From Poriferisodalis sp022821985 (GTDB lineage: Bacteria > Actinomycetota > Acidimicrobiia > Acidimicrobiales > Poriferisodalaceae): DNA of 64,000 nt. Numbering within the stretch: position 1 is the stretch's first letter; every line of letters begins with the position of its first letter. A program made the position numbers and the translations under genes. The notes under the pieces were generated by a model. The model was not told where the DNA came from, made no database searches, and worked only from the letters and a program-made list of their open reading frames with translations. Shown here one piece after another: positions 36,771 to 45,354 of the stretch. Location of the stretch: assembly GCF_965219595.1 (NCBI RefSeq), contig NZ_OZ244781.1, forward strand, positions 2,046,001-2,110,000. The letters run 5' to 3'.

Positions 36771-37794
36771 ATGATTGGTTCCAAGGGGTCAGTGGTCGTA
36801 GTGGGTGAGGGTGCGTGCTGGCAGGTGGGGGTGGTGGGTTCTGTTGTGCCAGATGGCGGCGGTGAGAGCGAGGATGCGTGCCAGGACGCGCACGGCGACG
36901 CCGGCGCGGGTGCGGCCGTTGTGGCGTTCGAGGCTGAGCTGGCCTTTGAGGGTGTCGCAGACCGATTCGATGATCTGGCGGAACGGGCGCAGGAACCGCT
37001 GGTGGGGGCGGGCGGGCTCGTTGCGGGCGGCGGGCCGGATGAGGGTGATCCCGGCGTCGTTGAGCCGGTTCTCGAAGTCTTTGCTGCGGTAGCCCTTGTC
37101 GGCGATGAGCGTCTGGCCGGGGCGGGCCAGGTCTGCGTGGTCGATCATGGCGGCGCAGGTGTCGCGTTCGTCGGCCTTGGCGCCTGCCAGGGCGAAGCTG
37201 ATCGGCAGCCCCGCCGGGGTGGTGATCAGGTGCAGTCGCAGCCCCCAGAACCAGCGCGAATGCGACGCGCACCAGCCGTATTGGGCCCATCCGGCGAGCT
37301 CGGAGCGCACCGCGGTGGGTCGGCTCGTGCCGCACGGCACCGGCGTGGAGTCGGCCAGCCACACGTCGTCGTGCCAGTCCGGGCAGTCGCGGGCCAGCGC
37401 TGCTGTGACGTGGCCGATCATCTCGCCGGCGCGGCGCAGCCGCTTGTTGAAGCCCTCTCTGTTGGGCAGGTACGGGAACCACGGCCGCAGGTGCTGATGA
37501 GCGAAGCGCACGAACCCGCGCTCGGAGTCGTACCCCAATAACGCCGAGATCACCGCCAAAGTGACCAGCTCCGCGTCCGACAGCTTCGGTGCGAACCCCA
37601 CACGGGGCCGCCGCGGCGCCCAGCCGGGATTGTCGGCCAACAGATCGTCAATCCTCACATACAGTGCCGTCGCGAGGGTGTCCAAGTCCGGGTTCATGCC
37701 CAGGTCCTCCAGGATCGAGGTGCAGGTACACACCCCGAGCTTGGACACCCTCACCCCACCAACAGCGGACCCCCCACCCCTTGGAACCAATCAT
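36771..37794 (-). mobile_element. IS982-family insertion sequence, apparently intact
   Basis: Ends are perfect 19-base inverted repeats: ATGATTGGTTCCAAGGGGT at 36771-36789 and its reverse complement at 37776-37794. CTAG lies on both sides (36767-36770 and 37795-37798) and is a likely 4-base target duplication; because CTAG is palindromic it could also be read as part of 23-base repeats. One intact transposase gene lies inside. The element is between rnhB and a methyltransferase gene whose start is 30 bases from its right end. Confidence 0.9.
36789..37697 (-). CDS. IS982-family transposase
   Basis: 302 residues from the ATG at 37697, which has GGAGG 8 bases upstream; the open frame itself extends to a TTG inside the terminal repeat. 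Family marks are LATALYVRIDDLL near the start, KLSDAELVTLAVISALLGYDSERGFVRFAHQHLR, LPNREGFNKRLRR, then the catalytic region with VWLADSTPVPCG (first Asp), WGLRLHLITTPAGLPISFALAGAKADERD, LIADKGY (second Asp) and RQIIESVCDTLKGQLSLERH (Glu). The DDE triad and full length are present, so it should be active. The TGA lies at the inner edge of the terminal repeat. Confidence 0.92.
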   Translation of the reverse strand: MNPDLDTLATALYVRIDDLLADNPGWAPRRPRVGFAPKLSDAELVTLAVISALLGYDSERGFVRFAHQHLRPWFPYLPNREGFNKRLRRAGEMIGHVTAALARDCPDWHDDVWLADSTPVPCGTSRPTAVRSELAGWAQYGWCASHSRWFWGLRLHLITTPAGLPISFALAGAKADERDTCAAMIDHADLARPGQTLIADKGYRSKDFENRLNDAGITLIRPAARNEPARPHQRFLRPFRQIIESVCDTLKGQLSLERHNGRTRAGVAVRVLARILALTAAIWHNRTHHPHLPARTLTHYDH

Positions 37795-37827
37795 CTAGAA
37801 GAAGGCAGCTTCACGGAGAGGCCCTTG

Positions 37828-38724
37828 ATGAGTGTGAACGACGACCCCAACGCTCAACAGCGCGAGTTCTGGCGGAACGCAGACGTGTGGGTGCAGGAGC
37901 AGGAGCGGCTGGACGCCCAGCTCGGCCACATCGGCCTAGCGGCGATGGAGACCGTGGAGGGCCTGCCGGCCGAAGCCAACGTGCTGGACGTGGGCTGCGG
38001 CTGCGGCCAGACGACGTTGCAGTGGAGCGAGCGTGTCGGCGGTTCGGTGCTGGGCGTCGACATCAGCGAGACGCTGATCGACGTGGCCCGCCGGCGTGGC
38101 GCTGAACACGCGGCCGGGCGCCCTGAGACGGCGCCGATCGCATTCGAAATAGCGGACGCCCAGACGGCGGACATCGCCGCGCTCGGCGCCGCTGCTTCGG
38201 GCCGCAACGGGGTCTTCGACGGCTTCGACCTCGTCTTCTCGCGCTTCGGCGTGATGTTCTTCGCCGATTCAACCGCAGCGTTCGCGAATCTGCGGGCTGC
38301 TACGCGGCCCGGCGGGCAGCTCGCATTCGTCTGCTGGCAGACGCCGCGCCAGAATCCGTGGCTGGTCACCGTTAACAAGGCAGTGCTGGAGATCGTGGAG
38401 ATGCCCGACAGCGGGGGACCGGCGGTGGATCCGTTCGCCTTCGCCGATCCCGACTTCGTGCGCGGCATGCTCGCAACAGCGGGGTGGTCCGATGCTGGCT
38501 TGGAGTCGTTCGAGACCGAGGTGCTGTACGGCGTGGGCAGCACGCTTGCCGACACTGCGCAATTCGCCATGGATCTCGGCATTGCCCGGAGGGCGCTGGC
38601 CGGGCACCCGCCGGAAGTGCACGCTCAGGCGAAGGACGCCGTCATTGCAGCGCTCGCGCCTTTCGAGACGCCGGAGGGCGTGGTGTTCCCTGCCGCTGCG
38701 TGGATCGCCACGGCGCGCAACTGA
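37828..38724 (+). CDS. Class I SAM-dependent methyltransferase
   Basis: 298 residues from ATG 37828. The SAM-binding site is ANVLDVGCGCGQTTLQWSERVGGSVLGVDIS, with further blocks DLVFSRFGVMFFADSTAAFANLRAATRPGGQLAFVCWQ (motifs IV-VI). The long variable C-terminal region suggests a small-molecule substrate. QREFWRNADVWVQEQERLD at the start is common in UbiE/COQ5-like methyltransferases of unknown specificity. The IS982 right end is only 30 bases upstream, so the native promoter may have been moved or replaced. Confidence 0.85.
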   Translation: MSVNDDPNAQQREFWRNADVWVQEQERLDAQLGHIGLAAMETVEGLPAEANVLDVGCGCGQTTLQWSERVGGSVLGVDISETLIDVARRRGAEHAAGRPETAPIAFEIADAQTADIAALGAAASGRNGVFDGFDLVFSRFGVMFFADSTAAFANLRAATRPGGQLAFVCWQTPRQNPWLVTVNKAVLEIVEMPDSGGPAVDPFAFADPDFVRGMLATAGWSDAGLESFETEVLYGVGSTLADTAQFAMDLGIARRALAGHPPEVHAQAKDAVIAALAPFETPEGVVFPAAAWIATARN

Positions 38725-38812
38725 TCCAGCAGGTGGTCGCCCGCCCTCTCAGGGGTTGCGAGGCCCAACCGGCTCGACGGCAGTAGGCACGGGTTTGGCA
38801 CACTCGCGGAAG

Positions 38813-39955
38813 ATGATCGACGAACCGAGCTGGACGATCGGGATTGAGGAGGAGTATCTCCTCGTCGACCGCGACAGCGGCGCCTTGGTGCGGGCACAGC
38901 CGCCCGGCTTGATCGAACGGGTGGCCGAGCTGCGCCACGGGCTCGTGAGCCCGGAGCTGTTCAGCGCGCAGATCGAGATCGGCACGGGCATCTGCCGTGA
39001 CATGAAGCACCTGCGCGCCGATGTCGGCCTGCTGCGGCTCGCGGTCACTGAGGCCGCTGCAGAACATGGGCTTGCGCCTATTGCCGCATCCACCCATCCG
39101 TTCGCCAGACCGGAGGAGCTCCAGATCACCGACAAGGAGCGCTACCGCGATCTGGCCGAAGACCTCCAAGAAATCCAGCGCCAGCTGGTCATCTCGGGTC
39201 TGCACGTGCACGTGGGCATTGAAGACCCTGAGCTGCGGATCGACTTGATGAATCAGGTGACGTACTTCCTGCCGCACCTGTTGGCCGTGTCGACCTCGTC
39301 GCCGTTCTGGCAGGGTCGCGACACCGGGCTGGCCAGCTACCGCTCGGCGGTGTACAAGACGCTGCCGCGCACGGGCCTGCCGCCGAAGTTCGACTCGTGG
39401 GCGGAGTTCCGTCGCCATGTCGATGTGCTGGTGAACGCCGGGATCATCGAGGACTCATCCAAGGTGTGGTGGGACATCCGGCCCTCGGAGCGCTACCCGA
39501 CGCTCGAAATGCGGGTCACCGACCTGCCGACCCGCATGGAAGACACGATCGCCATCGCGGCTGCGTATGTCTGCCTGCTGCGGATGCTGTGGCGGTTGCG
39601 AACCGAGAACCAGCGATGGCGCGGCTATGCGAACTTCCTCATCGGCGAGAACCTGTGGCGGGCGGAGCGGTACGGCATCAGCGGCTCGTTGATCGACCTG
39701 GGCAAGGGAACGCTGGTGCCCTACGAGCACCTAGTCGATGAGCTCATCGAGCTGGTGATGCCCGATGCCGAGGCGCTCGACTGCGTGGATGAGATCTGCC
39801 ACCTCCGCACCATCTGCGAGCACGGCACCTCAGCGAACCGCCAGCTCGCCGTCTATCAAGCTGCGCTGGACGCCGGTGCTGATCACGACGAGGCCCTCGC
39901 CGAAGTGGTGCAGCACCTCATCGGCGACTCGTTGGCGCCGCCCGCCGACGATTAG
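38813..39955 (+). CDS. Glutamate-cysteine ligase, YbdK (GCS2) type
   Basis: Carboxylate-amine ligase that joins glutamate and cysteine (or another amine) using ATP; 380 residues from ATG 38813. The N-terminal WTIGIEEEYLLVDRDSGALV and FSAQIEIGTG contribute the ATP/metal acids; HVHVGIED, SSPFWQGRDTGLASYRSAVY, WWDIRPSERYPTLEMRVTDLPT and RGYANFLIGENLWRAERYG are the GCS2 hallmarks. In actinobacteria with mycothiol the true product is often unclear. Its stop overlaps the convergent stop of the next gene by 4 bases. Confidence 0.88.
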   Translation: MIDEPSWTIGIEEEYLLVDRDSGALVRAQPPGLIERVAELRHGLVSPELFSAQIEIGTGICRDMKHLRADVGLLRLAVTEAAAEHGLAPIAASTHPFARPEELQITDKERYRDLAEDLQEIQRQLVISGLHVHVGIEDPELRIDLMNQVTYFLPHLLAVSTSSPFWQGRDTGLASYRSAVYKTLPRTGLPPKFDSWAEFRRHVDVLVNAGIIEDSSKVWWDIRPSERYPTLEMRVTDLPTRMEDTIAIAAAYVCLLRMLWRLRTENQRWRGYANFLIGENLWRAERYGISGSLIDLGKGTLVPYEHLVDELIELVMPDAEALDCVDEICHLRTICEHGTSANRQLAVYQAALDAGADHDEALAEVVQHLIGDSLAPPADD

Positions 39956-40944
39956 TTGCAGGCGCCGTCTGCGCTGACGCCCCGGTGGCTGTAGCACAGC
40001 GGCGTGGCCAAGACGCTGCGAAGCGTGTACGGCCCGGCATCGGTGGCGATGTCGCCGTCGGCCACAGCAGCCGTCCAATCGCCGGCTGCATCGGCCGAGA
40101 TCAGCAGCCGGTAGCCACGTATCGAATCGTCGGGTTGGCCCACGACATCAACGGCGATGTCGACCACGGCTTCGAACGCGCCGGGGGGCGCAACGGTTCT
40201 GACGCGTGACGCGGGCTCGTCTGAGGCAACCGTCGCGACAATCCGTTCAGCCAGTGCAGTGAATGTGTCAGCGGTCGTGGCGCCGTCGATGTTGGCAGTG
40301 ACCTGCGCGGTGATGTCGAGGGCAGTCTCCGGCACCAGCGGCGCCAGATAGTTCGAGCTGGCCCAGCCGATGATCGGGCCCGCTTGGATCTCGTGCCACG
40401 TGCTCGTGGCGAGGTCACGGGAGCGGCCGGTCGCGGTCACTCCCGCAACGCCGATCCTCGCAAACGCCCCTTCGGCGTCGGCATCGCGAACCAATAGCGC
40501 GCTCTCACTCGGCGACTGCGGCGACAGCTGGAGCGTCAGCGTTGCGACGATTTCGCCGCTGGGAACATCGCGCACGTTGAGCCAGTCGTCGTGAGCGACG
40601 CCGATGACGCCGAGTTGGGTGCCGGCCGCGGGCCCGAACGTCGCAGGAGTGCCCGGCAGTGCGTCGTCAGGTGTCGTCGCGGCGGCAGGTTCCGCCGATG
40701 CAACAGAAGTAGCGGTGACGACCGTCGGCGAAGGTACCGCAGCGTCGGCGGATGTGCCTGCGGTCGTGGCCGGCAGCGACGGCACCGCGGGTTCGCCGTC
40801 GGCGCCGGCCGTGGTGGTCCCAGCAGCGACATCCGCCGTCGATCGTGCCGGTTCCACCTCTGTCGCGCTCAAAGCGACGAACAACGACAGCACTGAGATC
40901 ACCAAGGCAGCAAAGGCCATCGCGGCAACAAGTCGGTTCGTCAT
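39952..40944 (-). CDS. Secreted or membrane-anchored protein with SH3-like domain
   Basis: 330 residues from ATG 40944. One N-terminal hydrophobic segment (LVAAMAFAALVISVLSLFVAL) is a signal anchor or signal peptide. A low-complexity region rich in Thr, Ala, Pro and Val follows (about residues 28-85), then a bacterial SH3-like fold: GVAHDDWLNVRDVPSGEIVATLTL and ARIGVAGVTATGR...WHEIQAGPIIGWASSNYLAPL. The second half (residues 190-325) is an unassigned exported domain ending in a Cys pair region (LCYSHRGVSADGAC). A cell-envelope role is plausible. The open frame continues upstream to 41118, but without a signal sequence at its start. Confidence 0.7.
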   Translation of the reverse strand: MTNRLVAAMAFAALVISVLSLFVALSATEVEPARSTADVAAGTTTAGADGEPAVPSLPATTAGTSADAAVPSPTVVTATSVASAEPAAATTPDDALPGTPATFGPAAGTQLGVIGVAHDDWLNVRDVPSGEIVATLTLQLSPQSPSESALLVRDADAEGAFARIGVAGVTATGRSRDLATSTWHEIQAGPIIGWASSNYLAPLVPETALDITAQVTANIDGATTADTFTALAERIVATVASDEPASRVRTVAPPGAFEAVVDIAVDVVGQPDDSIRGYRLLISADAAGDWTAAVADGDIATDAGPYTLRSVLATPLCYSHRGVSADGACN

Positions 40945-41107
40945 GAATCCGCCACGGCGGCAGGCAAGCTCACAGGCGCTCCGGTATACCGCAGTATCGG
41001 CCGAATCAGGCGACACCCAGCACAAGCAGGCAACCGACTCGCCCACTTCCCGACTTGAGCGTGTCCAGAATTCGACAGCCAGTCGCGGGCTAGTGATATC
41101 GATTTGA

Positions 41108-41113
41108 TACCAT
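41108..41113 (+). promoter_or_regulatory. Putative -10 hexamer of the RHH/Doc operon
   Basis: TACCAT ends 7 bases before the ATG at 41121. The same hexamer stands before the RHH antitoxin gene at 57636. GATATC nearby (41096-41101) could be an operator element. Confidence 0.4.
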
Positions 41114-41120
41114 TCCATTC

Positions 41121-41324
41121 ATGGCGATGACGCTCAGGCTGACCGACGACGAGCAGGAGGCGTTGCGGCGGCGCGCCACGCTCGACGGCACCTCCATGCA
41201 GGAGGCCGCTCGGCGTGCCGTGCGCGAGTACGTGACCAAGGCAGAGCATCGCGACCGCGTGGCAGTCGCGGCCGACCTCGTCATGGATCGTCACGCCGAA
41301 GCGCTGCGCCGGCTGGGCGAGTGA
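41121..41324 (+). CDS. Ribbon-helix-helix antitoxin
   Basis: 67 residues. MTLRLTDDEQEALRRRATLDGTSMQEAARRAVREYV is a clear ribbon-helix-helix (CopG/Arc-like) fold: a short beta strand followed by two helices. The last third is the toxin-binding tail. It should bind its own promoter and neutralise the Doc toxin. The toxin start overlaps its stop by 4 bases. Classical Doc partners are Phd-fold proteins; an RHH partner is a common alternative in actinobacteria. Confidence 0.87.
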   Translation: MAMTLRLTDDEQEALRRRATLDGTSMQEAARRAVREYVTKAEHRDRVAVAADLVMDRHAEALRRLGE

Positions 41325-41710
41325 ACGAGACGTTCGAGTACCTCCACACCGAAGACCTCGTCGAACTGGCCCGCCGGTTGCTCGGCGATCCGCCGCCGAT
41401 ACGGGACATCGGCCTCTTGGGTGCCGCGGCAGCACGGCCCCAGGCCTCCGCATTCGGTGAGGACGCCTATCCCGACGTGTGGACCAAAGCTGGCGCGCTG
41501 TTGCACTCAGTGGTCAACAATCACCCGCTCGTCGACGGCAACAAGCGACTCGGCTGGCTAGCCGCAGCCGTCTTCCTGGAACTCAACAACGCCAGCGTGA
41601 CCACGGCCAGCAACGACGCCGTCTACGACCTCGTCATGGCCGTCGCCGCAACCGACATCACCATCGACCGCATCGCCGCCGCCCTACGCGCCATGGGCAC
41701 CCGAGTGTGA
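41321..41710 (+). CDS. doc: Doc-type (Fic-fold) toxin
   Basis: 129 residues from GTG 41321. Doc toxins phosphorylate elongation factor EF-Tu and stop translation. The Fic/Doc motif is HPLVDGNKRLGW (H-x3-D-G-N-K-R), with GNKR conserved and the catalytic His present. YLHTEDLVELARRLLG at the start and SVVNNHPL before the motif are typical of death-on-curing proteins. The last 27 bases overlap the convergent HigA-like gene. It appears complete and active. Confidence 0.9.
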   Translation: MNETFEYLHTEDLVELARRLLGDPPPIRDIGLLGAAAARPQASAFGEDAYPDVWTKAGALLHSVVNNHPLVDGNKRLGWLAAAVFLELNNASVTTASNDAVYDLVMAVAATDITIDRIAAALRAMGTRV

Positions 41711-41947
41711 GCGGTAGGCCTGTTCGAGGTTGAGCCACAACTGCGCCGAGGTGCCGAGCGCAGAAGAGATGGCTGCGGCCAAGTCGGGGGTGACCTCGAT
41801 CTGCGCATCGAGGACGTCCGCGACAACGTGCACCGGCTGACCTATCAGCTCCGCGAAATGCGGAATAGTCCAGCCACGCGCAGCGAGTTCATCTGCGAGG
41901 TGCTCGCCAGGAGGAAACACCTCTGCTGCCACAAGCTTCGAAGACAA
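41684..41947 (-). CDS. HigA-like (VapI) XRE antitoxin without a partner
   Basis: 87 residues. FPPGEHLADELAARGWTIPHFAELIG...VLDAQIEVTPDLAAAISSALGTSAQLWLNLEQAYRSH is the HigA/VapI-type XRE repressor pattern. The TTG start at 41947 is supported by GGAGGT 8 bases upstream. HigB toxins normally lie immediately upstream, but the 150 bases before it hold no toxin-like frame, so it is an orphan or the toxin was lost. The 3' end overlaps the end of doc by 27 bases on the opposite strand. Confidence 0.75.
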   Translation of the reverse strand: MSSKLVAAEVFPPGEHLADELAARGWTIPHFAELIGQPVHVVADVLDAQIEVTPDLAAAISSALGTSAQLWLNLEQAYRSHSGAHGA

Positions 41948-42096
41948 GTTGGCGTACCTCCGTTTCGACTTGATGGTTCAAGTAACCGAGACTCATCAGA
42001 ACGGACCAGAGCAGCGAGTCTTCGCAGTCCTGGATGCGGCGTCGGCGCTCATGAGCGGACCTGCGCCACTTCCGTCGCCCGGTTCAAGATCGTACG

Positions 42097-44967
42097 ATGG
42101 CCGCTGGTGTGCGGGTTGGCGGTCGTGAGTCTGGGGTCGCTGTGAGTGAATACCTCTCGCCCGAGCAATTGGCCCGTCGCGACATCGACGAACAGTTGGA
42201 GGCCTGCGGCTGGGTGGTGCAGGACTACAAGACAGCAGCTGTGGCTGCGGCTCTGGGAGTAGCTGTCCGCGAGGCACAGACCACGGCTGGGCGTGCCGAC
42301 TATGTGCTGTACGTGGACCGTCAGGCTGTGGGCGTCATCGAGGCGAAGAAGGCCGGCATGACGCTGACCGGCGTTGAGCCACAGACTCGCAAGTATCAGG
42401 CCGCGTACCCCGAGGACCGGCCTGCTGTCGAGATCCAGGGGGCGCTGCCATTCGGCTACGAGTCGACTGGTACTGAGACCCGCTTCACGAGTGGCCTAGA
42501 CCCAGTGCCCGCGAGTCGTCGCGTATTCACGTTCCACCGCCCCGAGACGTTGGCGCGTTGGCTGGCAGACCATGCCGAGGGGAAGGGTCGCGAGCCCGGC
42601 CTGCGCGCTGGCGTGAAGCATCTGCCTGGACTTGACGCGGATGCTGGGCACTTGTGGCCGGCGCAGGAAGAGGCCATCCGCAATCTTGAGCAGTCATTCA
42701 AGGACAACCGTCCTCGGGCACTGATCCAGATGGCCACCGGTTCGGGCAAGACGTTCACAGCCGCCAACGTCTGCTATCGCCTGCTGCGATACGCGGGTGC
42801 CCAGCGGATTCTCTTCCTCGTCGACCGGGCGAATCTTGGCCGCCAGGCACTCCGAGAGTTCCAGAGGTTCGCCATCCCCGACGACGGCCGTAAGTTCACT
42901 GAGCTCTACAACGTCCGCCATCTGACGTCGTCGTGGCTTGACATGGCGAACGAGGCGGCCACCAAGGTCCACATCTGCACCATCCAGAGGCTGCATTCGA
43001 TCCTGCGAGGCGAGGACGAGCTCGACGAAGCGTTCGACGAAGAGAAGAGCGGATTCGATACGGCTCCGCCAGAGCCCGTGGAGGTCTCCTACAACCCTGC
43101 GGTGCCCATCGAGTCCTACGACCTGATCATCATCGACGAGTGCCACCGCTCCATCTACGGCGTGTGGCGGCAGGTGCTCGAGTACTTCGACGCCTTCCTC
43201 GTGGGCCTCACTGCAACTCCGGGCAAGCAGACGTTCGGGTTCTTCGATCAGAACCTCGTCATGGAGTACGGGCATGCCCAAGCGGTGGCCGACCGGGTGA
43301 ACGTGGACTTCGACGTGTTTCGCATCCGCACCGAGATCACGGAATCCGGCGGTGTCGTTCCCGCTGGGTTCGTGACCGAGTTCCGCGACCGTGAAACCCG
43401 AAAGCGCCGCCTGGAGAAGGTCGACACGGACATCGATTACGACGCCAACCAGCTCGACAAGCGCGTGGTGGCACCCGACCAGATCCGCACGATCGTGCGC
43501 ACGTTACGCAACTCGCTGCCGGAGATCTTTCCCGACCGTGAGCGCCGTGATGATGGCTCGTTGCGGCACGTGCCCAAGATGCTGATCTTTGCGAAGGACG
43601 ACTACCACGCGGAAGACATCCTCAAGAGCGTCCGCCAGGAGTTCAACTTCGGCAACCAAGAGGCGGTGAAGATCACCTACCGCTCCGGAGACTCTGGCAA
43701 CAAGCCCGAGGATTTGCTGCAGCAGTTCCGCACCAGCTACGAGACGCGAATCGCGGTCACGGTGGACATGATCGCGACGGGCACCGATGTGAAGCCGATC
43801 GAGTGCGTCGTGTTCATGCGCATGGTGCGCAGCCGCAACTTCTTCGAGCAGATGAAAGGGCGAGGCGTGCGGGTGATCGACAGCGACCAGCTGCGCGCGG
43901 TCACGCCTGATGCTGCAGTCAAGGACCGTTTCGTGATCGTGGACGCCGTTGGCGTGACCGAGGCCGAGCTGCACGACACCGTGCCGATGGAGCGCAAGCG
44001 GACGGTGAGCTTCGACAAGCTGCTCAGCGACATCGGACTGGGCTCGACGGATCCCGATGTCGTGTCGTCGGTGGCGTCCCGGCTCACCTGGCTGAACCGC
44101 CGGATGACAGCGGCGGATCGGGCTGAGGTGGAGCAGGTGGCAGGAATCGGGCTGACCGATCTAGTGCGTGGCATGGTGGACGCGCTCGATGTCGACCGCC
44201 AGTACGAGGCAGCAGCTGCTGAAACTGATGGTGATCCGACACCCGAGCAGGTCAAGGCCGCCGGCGAGTCGATGATCCGCGAGGCCGTGAAGCCACTGGC
44301 AGGCAACTCTGCTCTACGGGAGAAGCTGATCGACGTCAGGCGCAGCTACGAGCAGATGATCGACACAGCATCGAGGGATCGGGTGATCTCCGGTCAGTTC
44401 TCCCGGAAAGCGGCCGACCGTGCCCGTGCCCAAGTCGAATCATGGCGGCAATTCATCGACAACAACCGGGACGAGATCACCGCGCTGCAGGTGCTGTACA
44501 GCCAGCCCTACGGCGGTGGGCTCAGCTACACCGACATCAGGGAGCTGGCGAACGCGATCAAGCGACCGCCCCATCGCTGGACGCCTGACGCTCTGTGGGA
44601 GGCCTACGAGACACTCGACAAGTCGAAGGTGCGTGGTTCGGGTCACCGTGTCAGCACCGATTTGGTGAGTCTCGTCCGCTACACGCTCGGCGAGGCCGAT
44701 GTGTTGGTGTCATACCCGGATCTGGTCAACGAGCGCTTCGAAGCGTGGCTGATGCAGCAGTCGAATGCCGGCCGCACGTTCTCGCAGGAGCAGGCGGCCT
44801 ACTTGGAGCTGATCAAAGACCGCGTCGCCACCAACCTCGGCATCGAGCCTGCCGAGTTGGCGGCACCACCCTTCAGCACCCAAGGCGGCCTCGGCAAGGC
44901 ACGCATGCTCTTCGGCGACGACCTCGACGCACTGCTTGACGAACTCACCGTGGCCCTCGCCGCATAA
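42097..44967 (+). CDS. hsdR: Type I restriction enzyme R subunit
   Basis: 956 residues; ATP-driven translocase and nuclease of a type I system, acting in a complex with HsdM and HsdS. The N-terminal nuclease is GRADYVLYVDRQAVGVIEAKKAG (PD-(D/E)XK: D, E-x-K). Helicase motifs follow: QMATGSGKTFTAANVC (Walker A), LIIIDECHRSIYG (DEAD-like DECH), GLTATPGKQT (motif III) and the C-terminal DMIATGTDVKPIECVVFMRMVRSRNFFEQMKGRGVR (motifs V-VI). The C-terminal 270 residues are helical and probably bind the methylase. Starts at ATG 42097, with CAAGAT 6 bases before it; GTG 42142 is an alternative. HsdS and HsdM are not adjacent. Confidence 0.93.
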   Translation: MAAGVRVGGRESGVAVSEYLSPEQLARRDIDEQLEACGWVVQDYKTAAVAAALGVAVREAQTTAGRADYVLYVDRQAVGVIEAKKAGMTLTGVEPQTRKYQAAYPEDRPAVEIQGALPFGYESTGTETRFTSGLDPVPASRRVFTFHRPETLARWLADHAEGKGREPGLRAGVKHLPGLDADAGHLWPAQEEAIRNLEQSFKDNRPRALIQMATGSGKTFTAANVCYRLLRYAGAQRILFLVDRANLGRQALREFQRFAIPDDGRKFTELYNVRHLTSSWLDMANEAATKVHICTIQRLHSILRGEDELDEAFDEEKSGFDTAPPEPVEVSYNPAVPIESYDLIIIDECHRSIYGVWRQVLEYFDAFLVGLTATPGKQTFGFFDQNLVMEYGHAQAVADRVNVDFDVFRIRTEITESGGVVPAGFVTEFRDRETRKRRLEKVDTDIDYDANQLDKRVVAPDQIRTIVRTLRNSLPEIFPDRERRDDGSLRHVPKMLIFAKDDYHAEDILKSVRQEFNFGNQEAVKITYRSGDSGNKPEDLLQQFRTSYETRIAVTVDMIATGTDVKPIECVVFMRMVRSRNFFEQMKGRGVRVIDSDQLRAVTPDAAVKDRFVIVDAVGVTEAELHDTVPMERKRTVSFDKLLSDIGLGSTDPDVVSSVASRLTWLNRRMTAADRAEVEQVAGIGLTDLVRGMVDALDVDRQYEAAAAETDGDPTPEQVKAAGESMIREAVKPLAGNSALREKLIDVRRSYEQMIDTASRDRVISGQFSRKAADRARAQVESWRQFIDNNRDEITALQVLYSQPYGGGLSYTDIRELANAIKRPPHRWTPDALWEAYETLDKSKVRGSGHRVSTDLVSLVRYTLGEADVLVSYPDLVNERFEAWLMQQSNAGRTFSQEQAAYLELIKDRVATNLGIEPAELAAPPFSTQGGLGKARMLFGDDLDALLDELTVALAA

Positions 44968-45078
44968 CCGCCCGGCACCGATCAAGCGTCCCGGGTGATG
45001 CACCGAAAATCACTTGAAGTCGGTCCAAGGCCCAGGGTTAGGCTGCGTCCATCGGTTCGAGTGCGGGAGGAGGCGACC

Positions 45079-45354
45079 ATGGCGGTTCGGAGTCAGAGCA
45101 CCTTGGAAGAGACTGCCCGCCGTGGCGACGAGATCTACGAACGAGACATCAAGCCGATCCTTGCCGAGGACCAGCGCGGCCGTTGCGTGGCCATCGACGT
45201 CGACAGCGGCGACTGGGCCATCGCCGACGAGGTGCTCGATGCGGCACAGGAGCTGAGAACTCGGCACCCTGAAGCATCTGATGTCTGGCTTCTGCGGGTG
45301 GGCTATCGCGGGCTGTACGGCTTCGGGGGCCAGGGATCTCGGGCGGTGGAATGA
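45079..45354 (+). CDS. Small protein of unknown function, partner of an aspartic protease
   Basis: 91 residues from ATG 45079 after GGGAGGAGG. I do not know a name for the family. It starts with a helical stretch (TLEETARRGDEIYERDIKPIL), followed by RCVAIDVDSGDWAIADEVLDAAQELRTRHP and WLLRVGYRGLYGFGG. The size and the 4-base overlap with the following protease gene resemble a toxin-antitoxin type organisation, with this gene as the likely antitoxin or substrate. No DNA-binding fold is evident. It sits between hsdR and hsdS. Confidence 0.75.
   Translation: MAVRSQSTLEETARRGDEIYERDIKPILAEDQRGRCVAIDVDSGDWAIADEVLDAAQELRTRHPEASDVWLLRVGYRGLYGFGGQGSRAVE

Noticed and set aside
34680..37482. Long minus-strand frames opposite the 840-residue gene and rnhB
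   Set aside because: They are low-complexity Arg/Pro/Ala-rich shadows; rnhB motifs are on the plus strand.
36771..37541. Plus-strand frame inside the IS element
   Set aside because: It is antisense to the complete DDE transposase, and IS982 elements carry one gene.
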